From Brumimicrobium oceani (lineage in GTDB: Bacteria; Bacteroidota; Bacteroidia; Flavobacteriales_D; Crocinitomicaceae), in contig NZ_QFRJ01000002.1 in the NCBI RefSeq assembly GCF_003143775.1, forward strand, positions 392,501 to 456,500: a stretch of 64,000 nucleotides of DNA, given 5' to 3'. Shown here piece after piece: positions 10,057 to 19,546 of this stretch. A program made the position numbers and the translations under genes. Every line of letters starts with the position of its first letter. Position 1 is the stretch's first letter. Below the pieces are notes generated by a model. That model did no database searches, was not told the origin of the DNA, and saw only the letters and a list, made by a program, of their open reading frames with translations.

Positions 10057-10242
10057 TCTACTGAATTTGAACGAAACTACAAGTATTAAGCTGACGAATA
10101 AATAGTAAAGCTTAACAATTGCGGATCACTTGATTTCAGAAAGCAAAACTTTACGAAAGAACACTAGCCACTAACCTATCTAGAACAAATTTGATTTATC
10201 TCTTTTGAGTTAAAAATTAAATTCTGAATCAGGATAAATGAC

Positions 10243-10250
10243 TACTTTTG
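10243..10250 (+). promoter_or_regulatory. -7 promoter box TACTTTTG for the ferredoxin gene
   Basis: Matches the Bacteroidota -7 consensus TAnnTTTG exactly, 16 bases before the ATG. No TTG is seen at the ideal -33 spacing. Confidence 0.6.
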
Positions 10251-10266
10251 TATCAAAATTAAAGGA

Positions 10267-10590
10267 ATGGAAGAAAATGTAACTGTTTATATAATTGATC
10301 GTGAAGGAGAAAAACATGAATTGTTAGCACCAACGGACATGAATATGAATATCATGGAGCTCTGTAAGTCTTATGAGCTACCTGTTGAAGGAACTTGCGG
10401 AGGAATGGCGATGTGCGCGTCTTGTCAGTGTTACTTGGAATCTGACCACGAATTAGATGAACAAAGTGATGCGGAATTAGATATGCTTGATCAAGCCTTC
10501 TTTGTTGAGGATAACAGTAGATTAGGATGTCAAATAGACATTACCGAAGCCATTGATAATATTGTTTTGAGATTGGCCCCTGAAGCCTAG
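10267..10590 (+). CDS. 2Fe-2S ferredoxin, adrenodoxin type
   Basis: A 107-residue electron carrier. The cluster ligands fit the adrenodoxin/Isc-Fdx pattern: Cys44, Cys50, Cys53 and Cys88 (C-x5-C-x2-C ... C). The segment VEGTCGGMAMCASCQCYLES and the acidic helix ELDEQSDAELDMLDQA are typical. It has its own promoter and a shared terminator with nadE, which is transcribed towards it. There are no iron-sulfur assembly genes beside it, so the redox partner cannot be told from context. Confidence 0.93.
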   Translation: MEENVTVYIIDREGEKHELLAPTDMNMNIMELCKSYELPVEGTCGGMAMCASCQCYLESDHELDEQSDAELDMLDQAFFVEDNSRLGCQIDITEAIDNIVLRLAPEA

Positions 10591-10596
10591 CATTAT

Positions 10597-10623
10597 AAAA
10601 GGTATAATTACTTTATACCTTTT
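10597..10623. terminator. bidirectional terminator between ferredoxin gene and nadE
   Basis: Perfect 11-bp inverted repeat AAAAGGTATAA / TTATACCTTTT with a 5-base loop. The nadE stop codon (minus strand, 10608-10610) lies in the loop, so the hairpin overlaps the last nadE codons. It ends in a T run on both strands. Confidence 0.75.
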
Positions 10624-11387
10624 AAATTACATACAGGAATTGGCTTCATTTTATGTTGGTTAATACTGTTTAATTTTTCGTAGATACTTAGAACTTCCAT
10701 TTGGCGCTCTGACAGCTCACTTCTATCGCCGTTGAAACTCATGGCAAACTCTAATTCATCATAACTAGCACCTATTTGATCTTCATCGTTTCTTTCATCT
10801 CCCCAAAGTCCATCCGTTGGCTTTGCTGCTAGGATTTCGTCAATAACTTCCAGATGACTAGCCAATTCAAATACCTCAGATTTTAAGAGGTCCCCAATTG
10901 GATTAAGGTCTACTCCTCCATCCCCATATTTAGTAAAAAAACCAATACCAAAATCCTCTATTTTGTTTCCTGTTCCTGTTATCAAAAGCCCATTTGCTTG
11001 TCCAATAGCGTAAAGAGTAGTCATTCTTAAGCGCGCACGCGAATTGGCCATGGCTAATTGATTATCATTTACATATTCGGGTAAAGCAGATTCAAAACAC
11101 TCAAAAGATTGAGTCAAATCAATTTTTAATCCACTAACATTATCAAATTTATCTGTTAACTCATCAATTTGCTTTTGCGCACGATTAAATTCCGATTGAG
11201 CCTGCCGAATGGGCATATTCAATAAAATAACTTTCTTATTAGTCCTCGCACACAAAGATGCAACTACTGCTGAATCTACTCCTCCAGAAACACCTACGAT
11301 AAATCCATTAACCGGAATATCCTTTATATAAACATTAAGCCAGTCAATGATATGACTGGCTACTTTATTGCTATTAAATGAACTCAT
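10608..11387 (-). CDS. nadE: ammonia-dependent NAD+ synthetase
   Basis: A 259-residue ATP-pyrophosphatase that amidates nicotinic acid adenine dinucleotide to NAD+. The PP-loop SGGVDS is at residues 34-39 (within GVSGGVDSAVVASL). Further motifs seen: LRMTTLYAIGQ, GTGNKIEDFGIGFFTKYGDG and DLNPIGDLLKSEV. There is no N-terminal glutaminase domain, so ammonia is the nitrogen donor. It starts 3 bases after the stop of the upstream outer-membrane barrel gene, so they are cotranscribed. The terminator hairpin overlaps its 3' end. Confidence 0.96.
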   Translation of the reverse strand: MSSFNSNKVASHIIDWLNVYIKDIPVNGFIVGVSGGVDSAVVASLCARTNKKVILLNMPIRQAQSEFNRAQKQIDELTDKFDNVSGLKIDLTQSFECFESALPEYVNDNQLAMANSRARLRMTTLYAIGQANGLLITGTGNKIEDFGIGFFTKYGDGGVDLNPIGDLLKSEVFELASHLEVIDEILAAKPTDGLWGDERNDEDQIGASYDELEFAMSFNGDRSELSERQMEVLSIYEKLNSINQHKMKPIPVCNLKGIK

Positions 11388-11390
11388 TGA

Positions 11391-12221
11391 TTAAAATAAT
11401 ACAGACAATTTTAACATTAACTGTCCTTGTTTTAAACTTGGTGCATAATATGTTCTAGTATCATTTTCTGAAGGCTTCTTAGGATCTGGAATCTGATACA
11501 AGGACAACGCTTTTTCATCATCTCCAAACACTGCTCCACTTTGCTGAAAAACTTCTGAGAAACCATAATAATATCCCAATTCAGCCACTAAAACAGTATT
11601 ACCCGATAGATTGTATTCTGCTCCACCTGCGATTCCAATTGAACCTTTATAGAATGACATAGCCCCAGGAGATTTCATATCTTCTAACTCAGTTACCCCC
11701 GCTGGGTCTCCCTCAAGATTGAATGCTTGCCCCTCATTATTAGTGCGTGTTGTGAGCAGAAAACTATTTCTTACTCCAAACTTTCCATAATAGCGCATAT
11801 ATCCCATAAAATTAGTTTGGAATTTTAGCATAACAGGAAGGCTCAGATAAATACTTTTGTGCTTTCTTGAATCCACTCTGAAATTATTGTCTACATTTTC
11901 TGGATTATAATCTTTGAATTGCAGAATATCTTTATCTCTATAATCTAAATAAAGCACTTCATTGTAAGAGGTTGTAAATCGATTAAAATCAAACTCTATT
12001 CCTGTTGCTAAACCAATATTTTTTGAAAAATTCCAGTCCAAGGACATTCCAACGATAAAATCGCCCCCAACCTTTGAGTCTATCGTATTTGTTTGAGGAT
12101 CATTAATATTTATCGCCCCCCCAAATGTCAGTCCTGCCAAAACTTTTTTATCTGCTGCATCTTGTGCATTTGCAGTAAACATCAGTCCTGCTATTAATGA
12201 GAAAGTCAGTATTTTTTTCAT
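11391..12221 (-). CDS. outer-membrane beta-barrel protein (porin-like, PorT-type family)
   Basis: A 276-residue protein with a signal peptide (MKKILTFSLIAGLMFTANA) and an 8- to 10-strand barrel pattern: alternating hydrophobic/polar strands such as GLATGIEFDFNRF, YLSLPVMLKFQT, TVLVAELGYYYGF and a final strand LMLKLSVLF ending in Phe, as expected for Bam-inserted barrels. It belongs to the broad outer-membrane beta-barrel domain group. It is the first gene of an operon with nadE and is divergent from gldB (93-base gap). The substrate or role is unknown. Confidence 0.75.
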   Translation of the reverse strand: MKKILTFSLIAGLMFTANAQDAADKKVLAGLTFGGAININDPQTNTIDSKVGGDFIVGMSLDWNFSKNIGLATGIEFDFNRFTTSYNEVLYLDYRDKDILQFKDYNPENVDNNFRVDSRKHKSIYLSLPVMLKFQTNFMGYMRYYGKFGVRNSFLLTTRTNNEGQAFNLEGDPAGVTELEDMKSPGAMSFYKGSIGIAGGAEYNLSGNTVLVAELGYYYGFSEVFQQSGAVFGDDEKALSLYQIPDPKKPSENDTRTYYAPSLKQGQLMLKLSVLF

Positions 12222-12314
12222 ACTTTTGGTATTAGTTAATAATTTCAGTTTTGTCTTTGTCGTTCAGAAAAGTAAAGAACATTCTATGACAGTTGACAAA
12301 AATAATCATATTTC

Positions 12315-13319
12315 ATGAACAATAGATTACCATTATCTGCAATTCTTTTGATATCAGCGTTTTTTTACGGATGTTCATCCAATCCTTTAGATGTAGAATT
12401 GACTAAGGAAGAAGTTACTGTAAATTATATAAATGTAGATCAACAATTTTACAAGCAAGCACAAGAAGTAGTTTCTAAAAAATTTCAAGCTTTAGAAAAT
12501 CAGTTAGGAGAACTGTTTTTATATGAAGTAAGTCAAAATATTCGTCAAAATATAACAGATTCTTCTTACAAAGAGATTTACAACTTCTATAATTCCGATT
12601 ACATTTCTGAACTTGAAGAAGAGAAACAAACATTGCTTCCTCAGCTTCCATCACATGAAAAGGCAATGGATAGAGGTTTTGCTTATTTGAATCATCATTT
12701 TGGCCAGCAACTAGTTCCTGAAAATATTTTCTATATCAACAAGTTGTTCAGTAACATATCCTGCTCTGACATAAATATTGCCGTCGGATTAGAAAATTAT
12801 ATTTCTCCAGATAGTGAGGTGATCGCTACTATACCTAATGAAGAGCTCTACCAATGGCAAAAAAACAGAATGCAAATTGAATTCTTGGAAAGGGACATTC
12901 TATTAAATTGGATTCAGGTGCAATTGTTTGACGAATTAGATGCGAATTTAGCCGAACATCTCATTCAAGCAGGAAAAATACTATATGTACTCAATGCGGC
13001 TTTTCCAAACTCTAAGGAAGCCTATGTTTTGAGGTACAGCGATCAACAATATAACTGGGCTCTAGAAAATGAAGCCTCTGTGTGGAACTATCTAGTAGAG
13101 CAACAAATGCTATTTAAAACGGACATTAGTGCAAGAACAAATTTCCTGAACGAAGGCCCAACAACAGTGGGACTTTCAAAAGACTCACCTGATAGAATTG
13201 GACAATTTTTAGGATATAGAATTGTTAAAGGATACATGTCTAATAACAAAGCATTATCTTTGCAAGAGTTAATAAAGACACAATATAACACGATTTTACA
13301 AACATACGAGATTCAATAA
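12315..13319 (+). CDS. gldB: gliding motility lipoprotein GldB
   Basis: A 334-residue lipoprotein; signal peptide MNNRLPLSAILLISAFFYGC with the predicted lipidated Cys20. Family features include the segment ending LPSHEKAMDRGFAYLNHHFG, the region around NIFYINKLFSNI, and the late motif RIGQFLGYRIVKGYM. The next gene is gldC after only 3 bases, and the divergent nadE operon is also near gldB in other Flavobacteriia, which supports the call. GldB is needed for gliding in Flavobacterium; its biochemical role is not settled. Confidence 0.92.
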   Translation: MNNRLPLSAILLISAFFYGCSSNPLDVELTKEEVTVNYINVDQQFYKQAQEVVSKKFQALENQLGELFLYEVSQNIRQNITDSSYKEIYNFYNSDYISELEEEKQTLLPQLPSHEKAMDRGFAYLNHHFGQQLVPENIFYINKLFSNISCSDINIAVGLENYISPDSEVIATIPNEELYQWQKNRMQIEFLERDILLNWIQVQLFDELDANLAEHLIQAGKILYVLNAAFPNSKEAYVLRYSDQQYNWALENEASVWNYLVEQQMLFKTDISARTNFLNEGPTTVGLSKDSPDRIGQFLGYRIVKGYMSNNKALSLQELIKTQYNTILQTYEIQ

Positions 13320-13322
13320 GTT

Positions 13323-13676
13323 ATGAATGAAGATAAGATTACGAAAACCTCAGAGATTTCTGTTAATGTAGGTACTAATGAAAACAACGTACCTGTTAGA
13401 ATGATTTGGTCAGCGCAAGATGGAGATATTGAAAAGGCTGAAGCCAGTGCAATGTTTCTTTCAATGTGGGACCCCAAGGAGAAAAACACAATGAAAATAG
13501 ATTTGTGGACCAAAGACCTTTCTATTGAAGAGATGAAACAATTCTTCCACCAAACACTGGTGACCATGGCTGATACATTTGAAAAAGCCACAGGTGAAAA
13601 AAATATTACAGAAGACTTAAGAGATTATTGCTATCATTTTGCAGAGAAAATGGAGATCTTACCAGAAAACGATTAG
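13323..13676 (+). CDS. gldC: gliding motility protein GldC
   Basis: A 117-residue soluble protein without a signal peptide. It has the GldC core: EISVNVGTNENNVPVRMIWS, then AMFLSMWDPKEKNTMKIDLW and a C-terminal helical part ending EKMEILPEND. It follows gldB after 3 bases and is followed by a terminator. In Flavobacterium gldC mutants glide poorly but are not fully blocked; the protein is thought to help assembly or stability of the apparatus. Confidence 0.93.
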   Translation: MNEDKITKTSEISVNVGTNENNVPVRMIWSAQDGDIEKAEASAMFLSMWDPKEKNTMKIDLWTKDLSIEEMKQFFHQTLVTMADTFEKATGEKNITEDLRDYCYHFAEKMEILPEND

Positions 13677-13727
13677 GAGTAGTTTTTTTTGAAAGAAATT
13701 GTAAGTTCCTGAACGCTCATTAAAAAA

Positions 13728-13757
13728 GCGCGAATATTTAGTATTCGTGCTTTTTTT
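13728..13757 (+). terminator. Rho-independent terminator of gldB-gldC
   Basis: Stem GCGCGAATA / TATTCGTGC (one G-T pair) followed by seven T residues. Confidence 0.9.
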
Positions 13758-13957
13758 ATTGGTTAGTCTTTTAATCCTAATTATTCATGAATTTCCTATT
13801 AGAAAGCCAAACTGCCTGCTAACTTTAGAAATGCTCGAAATTTTTAACATCCAAAATTGGGGTTGCACTTCTGGGCCCTAAAAGCATCTGTGCTTCCGAA
13901 ATATATTGACATTATGACTTTTCATGACCTAAACCCATGAATAATTCGGGTTAATGC

Positions 13958-15568
13958 TTAAAATGATTTCCCAAAACGACGCAAATACCTAACAAGGGTA
14001 AGCATTAGAATCAGAAGGCTAATAAAAGCGAACGAACGTCCCATTACATCACCGTAAGTAATATAAAAGGTAGGCTCATCATTCAATTGAATCGTTTCTC
14101 TAAAGGCATCATGTTCCCAATAATTAGTAGCTTGGACAACATCTCCTCGTTGATTAATCACACATGATATTCCTGTATTTGCTGATCGAACAACATATCT
14201 TCCTGTCTCCACAGCTCGTAATCTTGCTATACTTGCATGCTGTTTATGCCCAGCAGTATTTTCCCACCATCCATCATTTGTAATTATAAAAATAACCTCT
14301 GCTCCTTTTCTACATTGTTCGGCTACCATTCCACCATACAAAGATTCGTAACAAATAATTGGCGCAAAAGTAAATCCGTTAGTATTTAAAACACGCGGTT
14401 CTTTTTCAACACCTAAGGTCCCTGAAGTTCCACCGTTTTGTATTGAAAGTTTCTCCAAAAATGGAAACCATTTTGTAAATGGAATTTTTTCAACTCCTAA
14501 AACCAGTTCCGATTTGTGCACAAACGCTGGAGGTTTCTTATTTGAAATCAGCACGGAGGTATTATATGACTCATAGAAGAACTCGGAACCAGGAATGGGC
14601 TTAGCCGCAGGACTATTCTTTTCTTTAAAAACTTTATAAGTAGAAGCTCCAGTAAACAGAGCGGTATTCCCCCAGCTTTTCACTACCGATTGCAAATAAT
14701 TCATTGCATCGTTTTCATGGTACTTCTCTTCATTAAAACTTTTTGCAATGGCAGTTTCTGGACCTAAAACTACTGCCGTATTGGGCGTAACAAGTTCATT
14801 TGCTTTTAGGATACTTTTATCCAGCTGATTTTTTAAATCTGAATCAAACTTTTCATTATAAGGATCGATATTAGGTTGGGTAACTACAACTTCAATTGGG
14901 TTCTCCTTCTCTTGATATGCGGTATAGCTCCAATAAGAAAAAACTGAAGGTATAAGAATTAAAGCCAAGGACAAGTATATCAACGGGGTCTGTACTTGAA
15001 AAGATTCTTTGGCAAATACGAGGTTAGTTATTATTTTAAAAATAAGTAAGTTGACCAATAGCACCCAAAATGTACCACCAAGAATTCCAGTATATGCGTA
15101 CCATTGTACTATTTCTGGAATCGTAGCAAAGGTATTACCTACATTGATCCATGGCCAACTTAATTCCCAGTGGTAATGAATGTACTCTAAGCCTATCCAA
15201 AAAAATAGGAGTCCAATATACCCTTCTTTTTGTCCAACATATTTTTTAGTCCAATGGAACAATAAAAATACCATCGCCATAATAAAACCATTAAGAAAGT
15301 ACGCCAGAATTGCTCCCCCTTCTCCCCCTATAGAATAGTAAATCCAATAGGTCGAGCCCAGATTATAAATAAAGAAGGTAATATAAGCGTGCAGCAGAAC
15401 TTTTGAAGAGCGATACTTTTCGCGATAAATATTGTGTTCCACCAGTAATAGGGGAACCCAAGCTAAAAAGACCAAGGGAAATAGACTCCCTGTATGTGGA
15501 AATGAGATGGTCATCAACAAACCACTTAAAACACTCAATAAATATCTTTGTAAACGTGAAAATTTCAT
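13958..15568 (-). CDS. lnt: apolipoprotein N-acyltransferase
   Basis: Adds the third acyl chain to the N-terminal cysteine of lipoproteins in the inner membrane. About eight membrane helices lie in the N-terminal 220 residues, followed by a periplasmic nitrilase-like domain with the catalytic triad visible: Glu in VVLGPETAIA, Lys in VLGVEKIPFTKW and Cys in FAPIICYESLYG. One last membrane helix lies near the C-terminus (FAFISLLILMLTLV). I chose the ATG at 15568; the frame can be extended to a TTG at 15592, but that TTG is part of a promoter box. The likely substrates include GldK and GldB of this window. Confidence 0.96.
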   Translation of the reverse strand: MKFSRLQRYLLSVLSGLLMTISFPHTGSLFPLVFLAWVPLLLVEHNIYREKYRSSKVLLHAYITFFIYNLGSTYWIYYSIGGEGGAILAYFLNGFIMAMVFLLFHWTKKYVGQKEGYIGLLFFWIGLEYIHYHWELSWPWINVGNTFATIPEIVQWYAYTGILGGTFWVLLVNLLIFKIITNLVFAKESFQVQTPLIYLSLALILIPSVFSYWSYTAYQEKENPIEVVVTQPNIDPYNEKFDSDLKNQLDKSILKANELVTPNTAVVLGPETAIAKSFNEEKYHENDAMNYLQSVVKSWGNTALFTGASTYKVFKEKNSPAAKPIPGSEFFYESYNTSVLISNKKPPAFVHKSELVLGVEKIPFTKWFPFLEKLSIQNGGTSGTLGVEKEPRVLNTNGFTFAPIICYESLYGGMVAEQCRKGAEVIFIITNDGWWENTAGHKQHASIARLRAVETGRYVVRSANTGISCVINQRGDVVQATNYWEHDAFRETIQLNDEPTFYITYGDVMGRSFAFISLLILMLTLVRYLRRFGKSF

Positions 15569-15589
15569 AGCTGAATAATTCGATTCATG

Positions 15590-15597
15590 CAAAGATA
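15590..15597 (-). promoter_or_regulatory. -7 promoter box TATCTTTG for lnt
   Basis: Exact TAnnTTTG match on the minus strand, 21 bases before the lnt ATG. Its TTG is in frame with lnt and can be mistaken for a start codon. Confidence 0.6.
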
Positions 15598-15645
15598 ATA
15601 CACCCTAATTGTTTAAGCGCCGTTTCAGCTGAATTTAACTAGAAT

Positions 15646-18021
15646 TTACTTGATTACGTTTATGTATCCATTGATTTTTTTCACTTCAATATCATGAGCA
15701 TCTACATACTCAATTTTCCAGATGTAAGTACCATCACGAACTAATTTATTGTTGTAGGTACCATCCCATCTAAAATCTACCTCATCTGAACTAAACATTA
15801 ACTCACCCCATCGGTTGAAAATTTCTATTCTCATCTCTACAATACCTACTGAACTCGCTCTAAAATAATTGTTATAGCGGTTTTGTGTTCCTGGAGTAAA
15901 GGTGTTTGGAATATAAAGGTAAACCTCTTCTAAAATCACAATAGTCTTGGTTAAGGAATCAATACAGCCTTTATCGTCGGTTGCAATGAGCTGCACATCA
16001 TAGGTTCCCGGCGTATAATAAGTATTATTTGGATGTACCATCGTAGAAGTTGCACCATTCCCTAAATCCCAATAATATGTATTTCCATTGGAAGTCAAAT
16101 TTTGAAAAGTGATGGGTAGACCAATAAACTTAGGTTCTGTAATCGCGTTAAAATTAACCTCAGGTTTTACCACCACTACTTTCGTTTCTGCTTTTACTTG
16201 AAAAGTTTGACAATCGTCTTTTACAATCACAGTGTATTCTGTCGTTTCATTTGGGTTAACCCAAATACTAGCAACTGTTTCACCAGAATGAGGCCACTCA
16301 TAGTAATAATTGCCAAAACCACCGCTGGCATTAACATTCAACAAAACAGAATCTCCAGGACAAACTTCTTGGTTGGGTGTGATATCAAGCAATAATGGAG
16401 GACTCAATATGGTAATCTTTACCGTCGTAGTGTCACTCACACCACACTGGTCAGTTACCACAACAGAGTAAATAGATGTAGCTGGGGCTGCTACAGTAAT
16501 ATCCGGTGAACTTCCGATCAAATTCATTGAAGGATTAAACCACTCATAAGTATAAAGGCCGGCTCCCCCCACAGCGTCTACTGTTAAGTCATAAGGAACA
16601 TAAGGGCATTGTTCTATGATATCCTCTGTTGCCTCTATTTCTAAAGGATCATAGACCGGAACATCAATAACAACAGTGGCCGTTGCCGTTTCATTTAAGC
16701 AATCATCAGTCACCTCAACAGTATAGCTTTGAGTAGTCAAAGGGCTTACAAAAATTGATTCAGTTGTTTCTCCAGTATTCCACGAGTATGTATAGCCACC
16801 ACCTCCACCTTGAGCTTGGGCAACCAGTTCTATTTCCTCTCCTGGACAAAGAACGTCTACTGGTTCAAGGATGACAGAAACAGGCTCAACAGGCTGTATA
16901 AATAACTCCACAGATTGAAAATCAGAATTTCCACAGGGATCATCAATTTGAAATTGAATCACAAGATTAGCTGTTCCCGTTAAAGCGGGATTATTAAGCG
17001 CATCCACTGTAAAAGTAATTGATGTTTGACCTGGTGAGAAACTGATACTGTTCGGAACATTCGAATAATCTAAACCTTCCACCGCTGACCCTGAAAGACT
17101 AATTGGAATTGTTAAGGCTTGATTAACCATGTTTCCAGATCTTTCAATAGTAACTTCAGCACTGGTACAGTTTTGAGCCATTGTTTGCCCATCGCCATAA
17201 GGGTCACTGGTAAGTTGATAACTCACTTGTACTGGTTGAACACTATTTAAACTGTTTTTTTCGAGAAATATACCTGAGTCGTAGATGGCGTCACCAACAT
17301 CTGCAACAGCAATAATCAGATGATAAGTTTCTCCACATTGAACCTTAGAAACAGCTTCCAAAGGAACTGTAAAGCCATCATATTGCACAAAGAAAGGATC
17401 CGTATTTTGAGGAGATTGGCTTCCATCACCATTTGCTTGATAATAAGTAGGATTATTTGTACTATTCACATTATTGATAGCTACTGGTTGATTTGTACCA
17501 GGTATAATTGCCATGTTCTGTGTTCCTCCAGGAATTCCTGGTCCAGAAATAAAAAATGCAAAGACATCATTGAACTGAGAGCCCACAAACTCTGGATATT
17601 CTTCAGAAGCAAAAACATATTTAAATCGAACAGTGTCGGAATATGGAATAAAATCAAATTCGAGCAGTGTAGCATTAAAGGTGGTCTCACCTACTAAATT
17701 GGTTAGCTGTCCGTAACCACTTGCATTATTGTCCATTCCTGAATTCGCTTTATCGTTGGGACCATGCGGACCGTCAGGACCTTGATAAATTGTACCTGTT
17801 GTCATGATGATTCCTTCGTCTATCCCAATACTTGCGTTTGTAGCATCAAAAGTTCCAATAGCACTTGTAGCTCCAGAGTAGCTTACATTAGAAACATCGA
17901 CACCCGTTCCAAGTAAAACATTTTGCACCAATTGATTTGGGTTTTGACCGCCATTCGTGACCAATTGCCCCCATCCTATGGAAGTCAAAATTAATGTAAG
18001 AATTAAGAGAATTGTTTTCAT
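15646..18021 (-). CDS. large secreted surface protein: choice-of-anchor L, Ig/PKD-like repeats, T9SS type B sorting domain
   Basis: A 791-residue exported protein. Signal peptide MKTILLILTLILTSIGWGQ. Domains in order: choice-of-anchor L-like part (about 20-270, with FDFIPYSDTVRFKYVFASEEYPEF), a Calx-beta-like part (about 270-380), three Ig/PKD-like repeats of about 90 residues each with the recurring core YxWxxxGET...YTVxVTDDC (about 385-665), a PKD domain (YYWDLGNGATS ... TPGTYDVQLIATDDKGC), and the type B sorting domain (TFTPGTQNRYNNYF ... MRIEIFNRWGELMF ... WDGTYNNKLVRDGTYIW). Type B domains send proteins through T9SS, so the gldKLMN products likely secrete it. Probably an adhesin; the ligand is unknown. 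Confidence 0.9.
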   Translation of the reverse strand: MKTILLILTLILTSIGWGQLVTNGGQNPNQLVQNVLLGTGVDVSNVSYSGATSAIGTFDATNASIGIDEGIIMTTGTIYQGPDGPHGPNDKANSGMDNNASGYGQLTNLVGETTFNATLLEFDFIPYSDTVRFKYVFASEEYPEFVGSQFNDVFAFFISGPGIPGGTQNMAIIPGTNQPVAINNVNSTNNPTYYQANGDGSQSPQNTDPFFVQYDGFTVPLEAVSKVQCGETYHLIIAVADVGDAIYDSGIFLEKNSLNSVQPVQVSYQLTSDPYGDGQTMAQNCTSAEVTIERSGNMVNQALTIPISLSGSAVEGLDYSNVPNSISFSPGQTSITFTVDALNNPALTGTANLVIQFQIDDPCGNSDFQSVELFIQPVEPVSVILEPVDVLCPGEEIELVAQAQGGGGGYTYSWNTGETTESIFVSPLTTQSYTVEVTDDCLNETATATVVIDVPVYDPLEIEATEDIIEQCPYVPYDLTVDAVGGAGLYTYEWFNPSMNLIGSSPDITVAAPATSIYSVVVTDQCGVSDTTTVKITILSPPLLLDITPNQEVCPGDSVLLNVNASGGFGNYYYEWPHSGETVASIWVNPNETTEYTVIVKDDCQTFQVKAETKVVVVKPEVNFNAITEPKFIGLPITFQNLTSNGNTYYWDLGNGATSTMVHPNNTYYTPGTYDVQLIATDDKGCIDSLTKTIVILEEVYLYIPNTFTPGTQNRYNNYFRASSVGIVEMRIEIFNRWGELMFSSDEVDFRWDGTYNNKLVRDGTYIWKIEYVDAHDIEVKKINGYINVIK

Positions 18022-18076
18022 CTATAAGTACAACGCATTAAAAACATTTTAGTTGTTATTTTAACAAAAAATAAGC

Positions 18077-18084
18077 CAAAGATA
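18077..18084 (-). promoter_or_regulatory. -7 promoter box TATCTTTG for the adhesin gene
   Basis: Exact match to TAnnTTTG on the minus strand, giving a leader of roughly 50 bases before the start at 18021. Confidence 0.55.
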
Positions 18085-18304
18085 TGACGATTAGTTATTA
18101 CTGGTAAATTACAAATAAATTGGGAAATTATATAATTTTCGTAAAGAAATAAAATACAAGCTACTTTTGAATGAGCTACAACTACCTTTTTATTAGAAAT
18201 GAATGACATAGCAAATCAGCACCTCTCCATTGTCCTGCCATTGCAATTGACCAGCGTTTTGCTAATTTAACGTTTTTATAGCTTAGTTCATTCGTTATAA
18301 AATG

Positions 18305-18312
18305 TATTTTTG
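18305..18312 (+). promoter_or_regulatory. -7 promoter box TATTTTTG for the M23 peptidase gene
   Basis: Exact TAnnTTTG match, 12 bases before the chosen ATG. Its last three bases form an in-frame TTG at 18310 that extends the reading frame artificially. Confidence 0.6.
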
Positions 18313-18324
18313 CGGACAGTTATT

Positions 18325-19191
18325 ATGAAAAAACCGGAAAAGAAGAAAAGGAAAAGTTGGTTTAAACGTTCAACAAGGGTTGTTGGAATGGACCCTGTAA
18401 CTTTTGAGGAATGGTGGAGAGTTAAAATAAACCGTATTCAGTTAATTAGCATTTCTTTGATTTTTGTAATCGTTTTATTTTTATTCAATTACTTGATTTT
18501 TTCCTATACCCCCGCAGGATACCTTTTACCTGAAAACATAAAGAACAGAAACAAACAAAAGATTGAATTTACGGCAACACGCGTGGCTAACTTAGAGCAT
18601 AAACTTGTTGCCCAAGAAAACTATATCAAGAACCTCCAAAATGTGATACTGGGAGAGGTTTCTATTGATTCTATTTACACTGCAAGTTTAAATGATGAAA
18701 CACAAAACAATTCCAATATAATTGTGGACACCACTATTTCTAAAGCGGAAAAACAATTGGATGAAAACATTAGAAACAATCAAGAGAAATTAAAAGAATC
18801 AAACGATCAACTTTTCGATCATTTATTTCTTTATGACCCAGTATCTGGTGAGGTAAGCCAGAAATTTAGAATACCTAACCATCCAGGAGTAGATATTGTC
18901 ACAAAGAAAGGCGAACAAATAAAAGCTTGTTTAAATGGAATTGTTCTGCATTCTTCCTATGACGACAAAGATGGTCATACGGTGATCTTAAGTCACGAAA
19001 ATGAGATTATTTCCGTTTATAAACACGCGGAAAAAGTATATGTAAATGTTGGCGATAAGGTAACCCGTGGTAAAGCTATAGGAGTTGTCGGAAACACAGG
19101 AGAACGCAGTACTGGTCCGCATCTTCATTTTGAGTTATGGAGCGATTTAGGACCTTTAAATCCCATGGACTACTTTTCATTTGGTAAGTAA
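18325..19191 (+). CDS. M23 (LytM-type) peptidase, membrane anchored
   Basis: A 288-residue protein: a very basic N-terminus (KKPEKKKRKSWFKR), one membrane helix (about residues 42-62, ISISLIFVIVLFLFNYLIF), a helical coiled-coil-like linker, and a C-terminal LytM domain. Zinc ligands expected for the family are visible: His and Asp in NHPGVDI and the HLH of TGPHLHFELW. It probably cuts or regulates peptidoglycan hydrolysis on the periplasmic side. ATG at 18325 was chosen over the TTG at 18310, which is part of the promoter box. It is monocistronic. Confidence 0.92.
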   Translation: MKKPEKKKRKSWFKRSTRVVGMDPVTFEEWWRVKINRIQLISISLIFVIVLFLFNYLIFSYTPAGYLLPENIKNRNKQKIEFTATRVANLEHKLVAQENYIKNLQNVILGEVSIDSIYTASLNDETQNNSNIIVDTTISKAEKQLDENIRNNQEKLKESNDQLFDHLFLYDPVSGEVSQKFRIPNHPGVDIVTKKGEQIKACLNGIVLHSSYDDKDGHTVILSHENEIISVYKHAEKVYVNVGDKVTRGKAIGVVGNTGERSTGPHLHFELWSDLGPLNPMDYFSFGK

Positions 19192-19546
19192 GTCTTGAAA
19201 TTACGTTTACAACAACTTTCAATTTGCCCTAACAGGAAATACCATATACAGGATTTATTTTGCATCCATGAAAGGAATTTTATATGGAATATTGGTTTGT
19301 TTTTCATTTGAATAACATTTGGACATTTAATTTCTTATATCCCAGACCATAATTGATATTCAGCATAGAAATGGCAGATGATAATTTACTTAGGTGATGA
19401 AAAATTGGTCATCTGAATTTGAATCATTCCAGTTCTTCCTTTTTGACAATGCAGCGTTTTAAAAGCGCACTTTTTTCATTTCAATTTTTTCAGTACTTTT
19501 GCAATCCTTAAAATAGAAAAATAACACACTCGAAATTACAATATAT
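19192..19546. other. intergenic region upstream of ppa
   Basis: No gene is supported. A 14-codon ATG frame at 19268 is too short to call. An inverted repeat CAGATGA / TCATCTG (near 19373-19417) and the -7 box TACTTTTG at 19494-19501 are seen. Confidence 0.5.
19494..19501 (+). promoter_or_regulatory. -7 promoter box TACTTTTG for ppa
   Basis: Exact TAnnTTTG match 45 bases before the ppa ATG. Confidence 0.55.

Larger units (their letters stand above)
18022..18324. other. divergent intergenic region between adhesin and M23 gene
   Basis: No gene found in 300 bases. It holds the minus-strand box TATCTTTG at 18077-18084 (55 bases before the adhesin ATG) and the plus-strand box at 18305-18312. The rest is AT-rich with no clear repeat. 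Confidence 0.6.
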
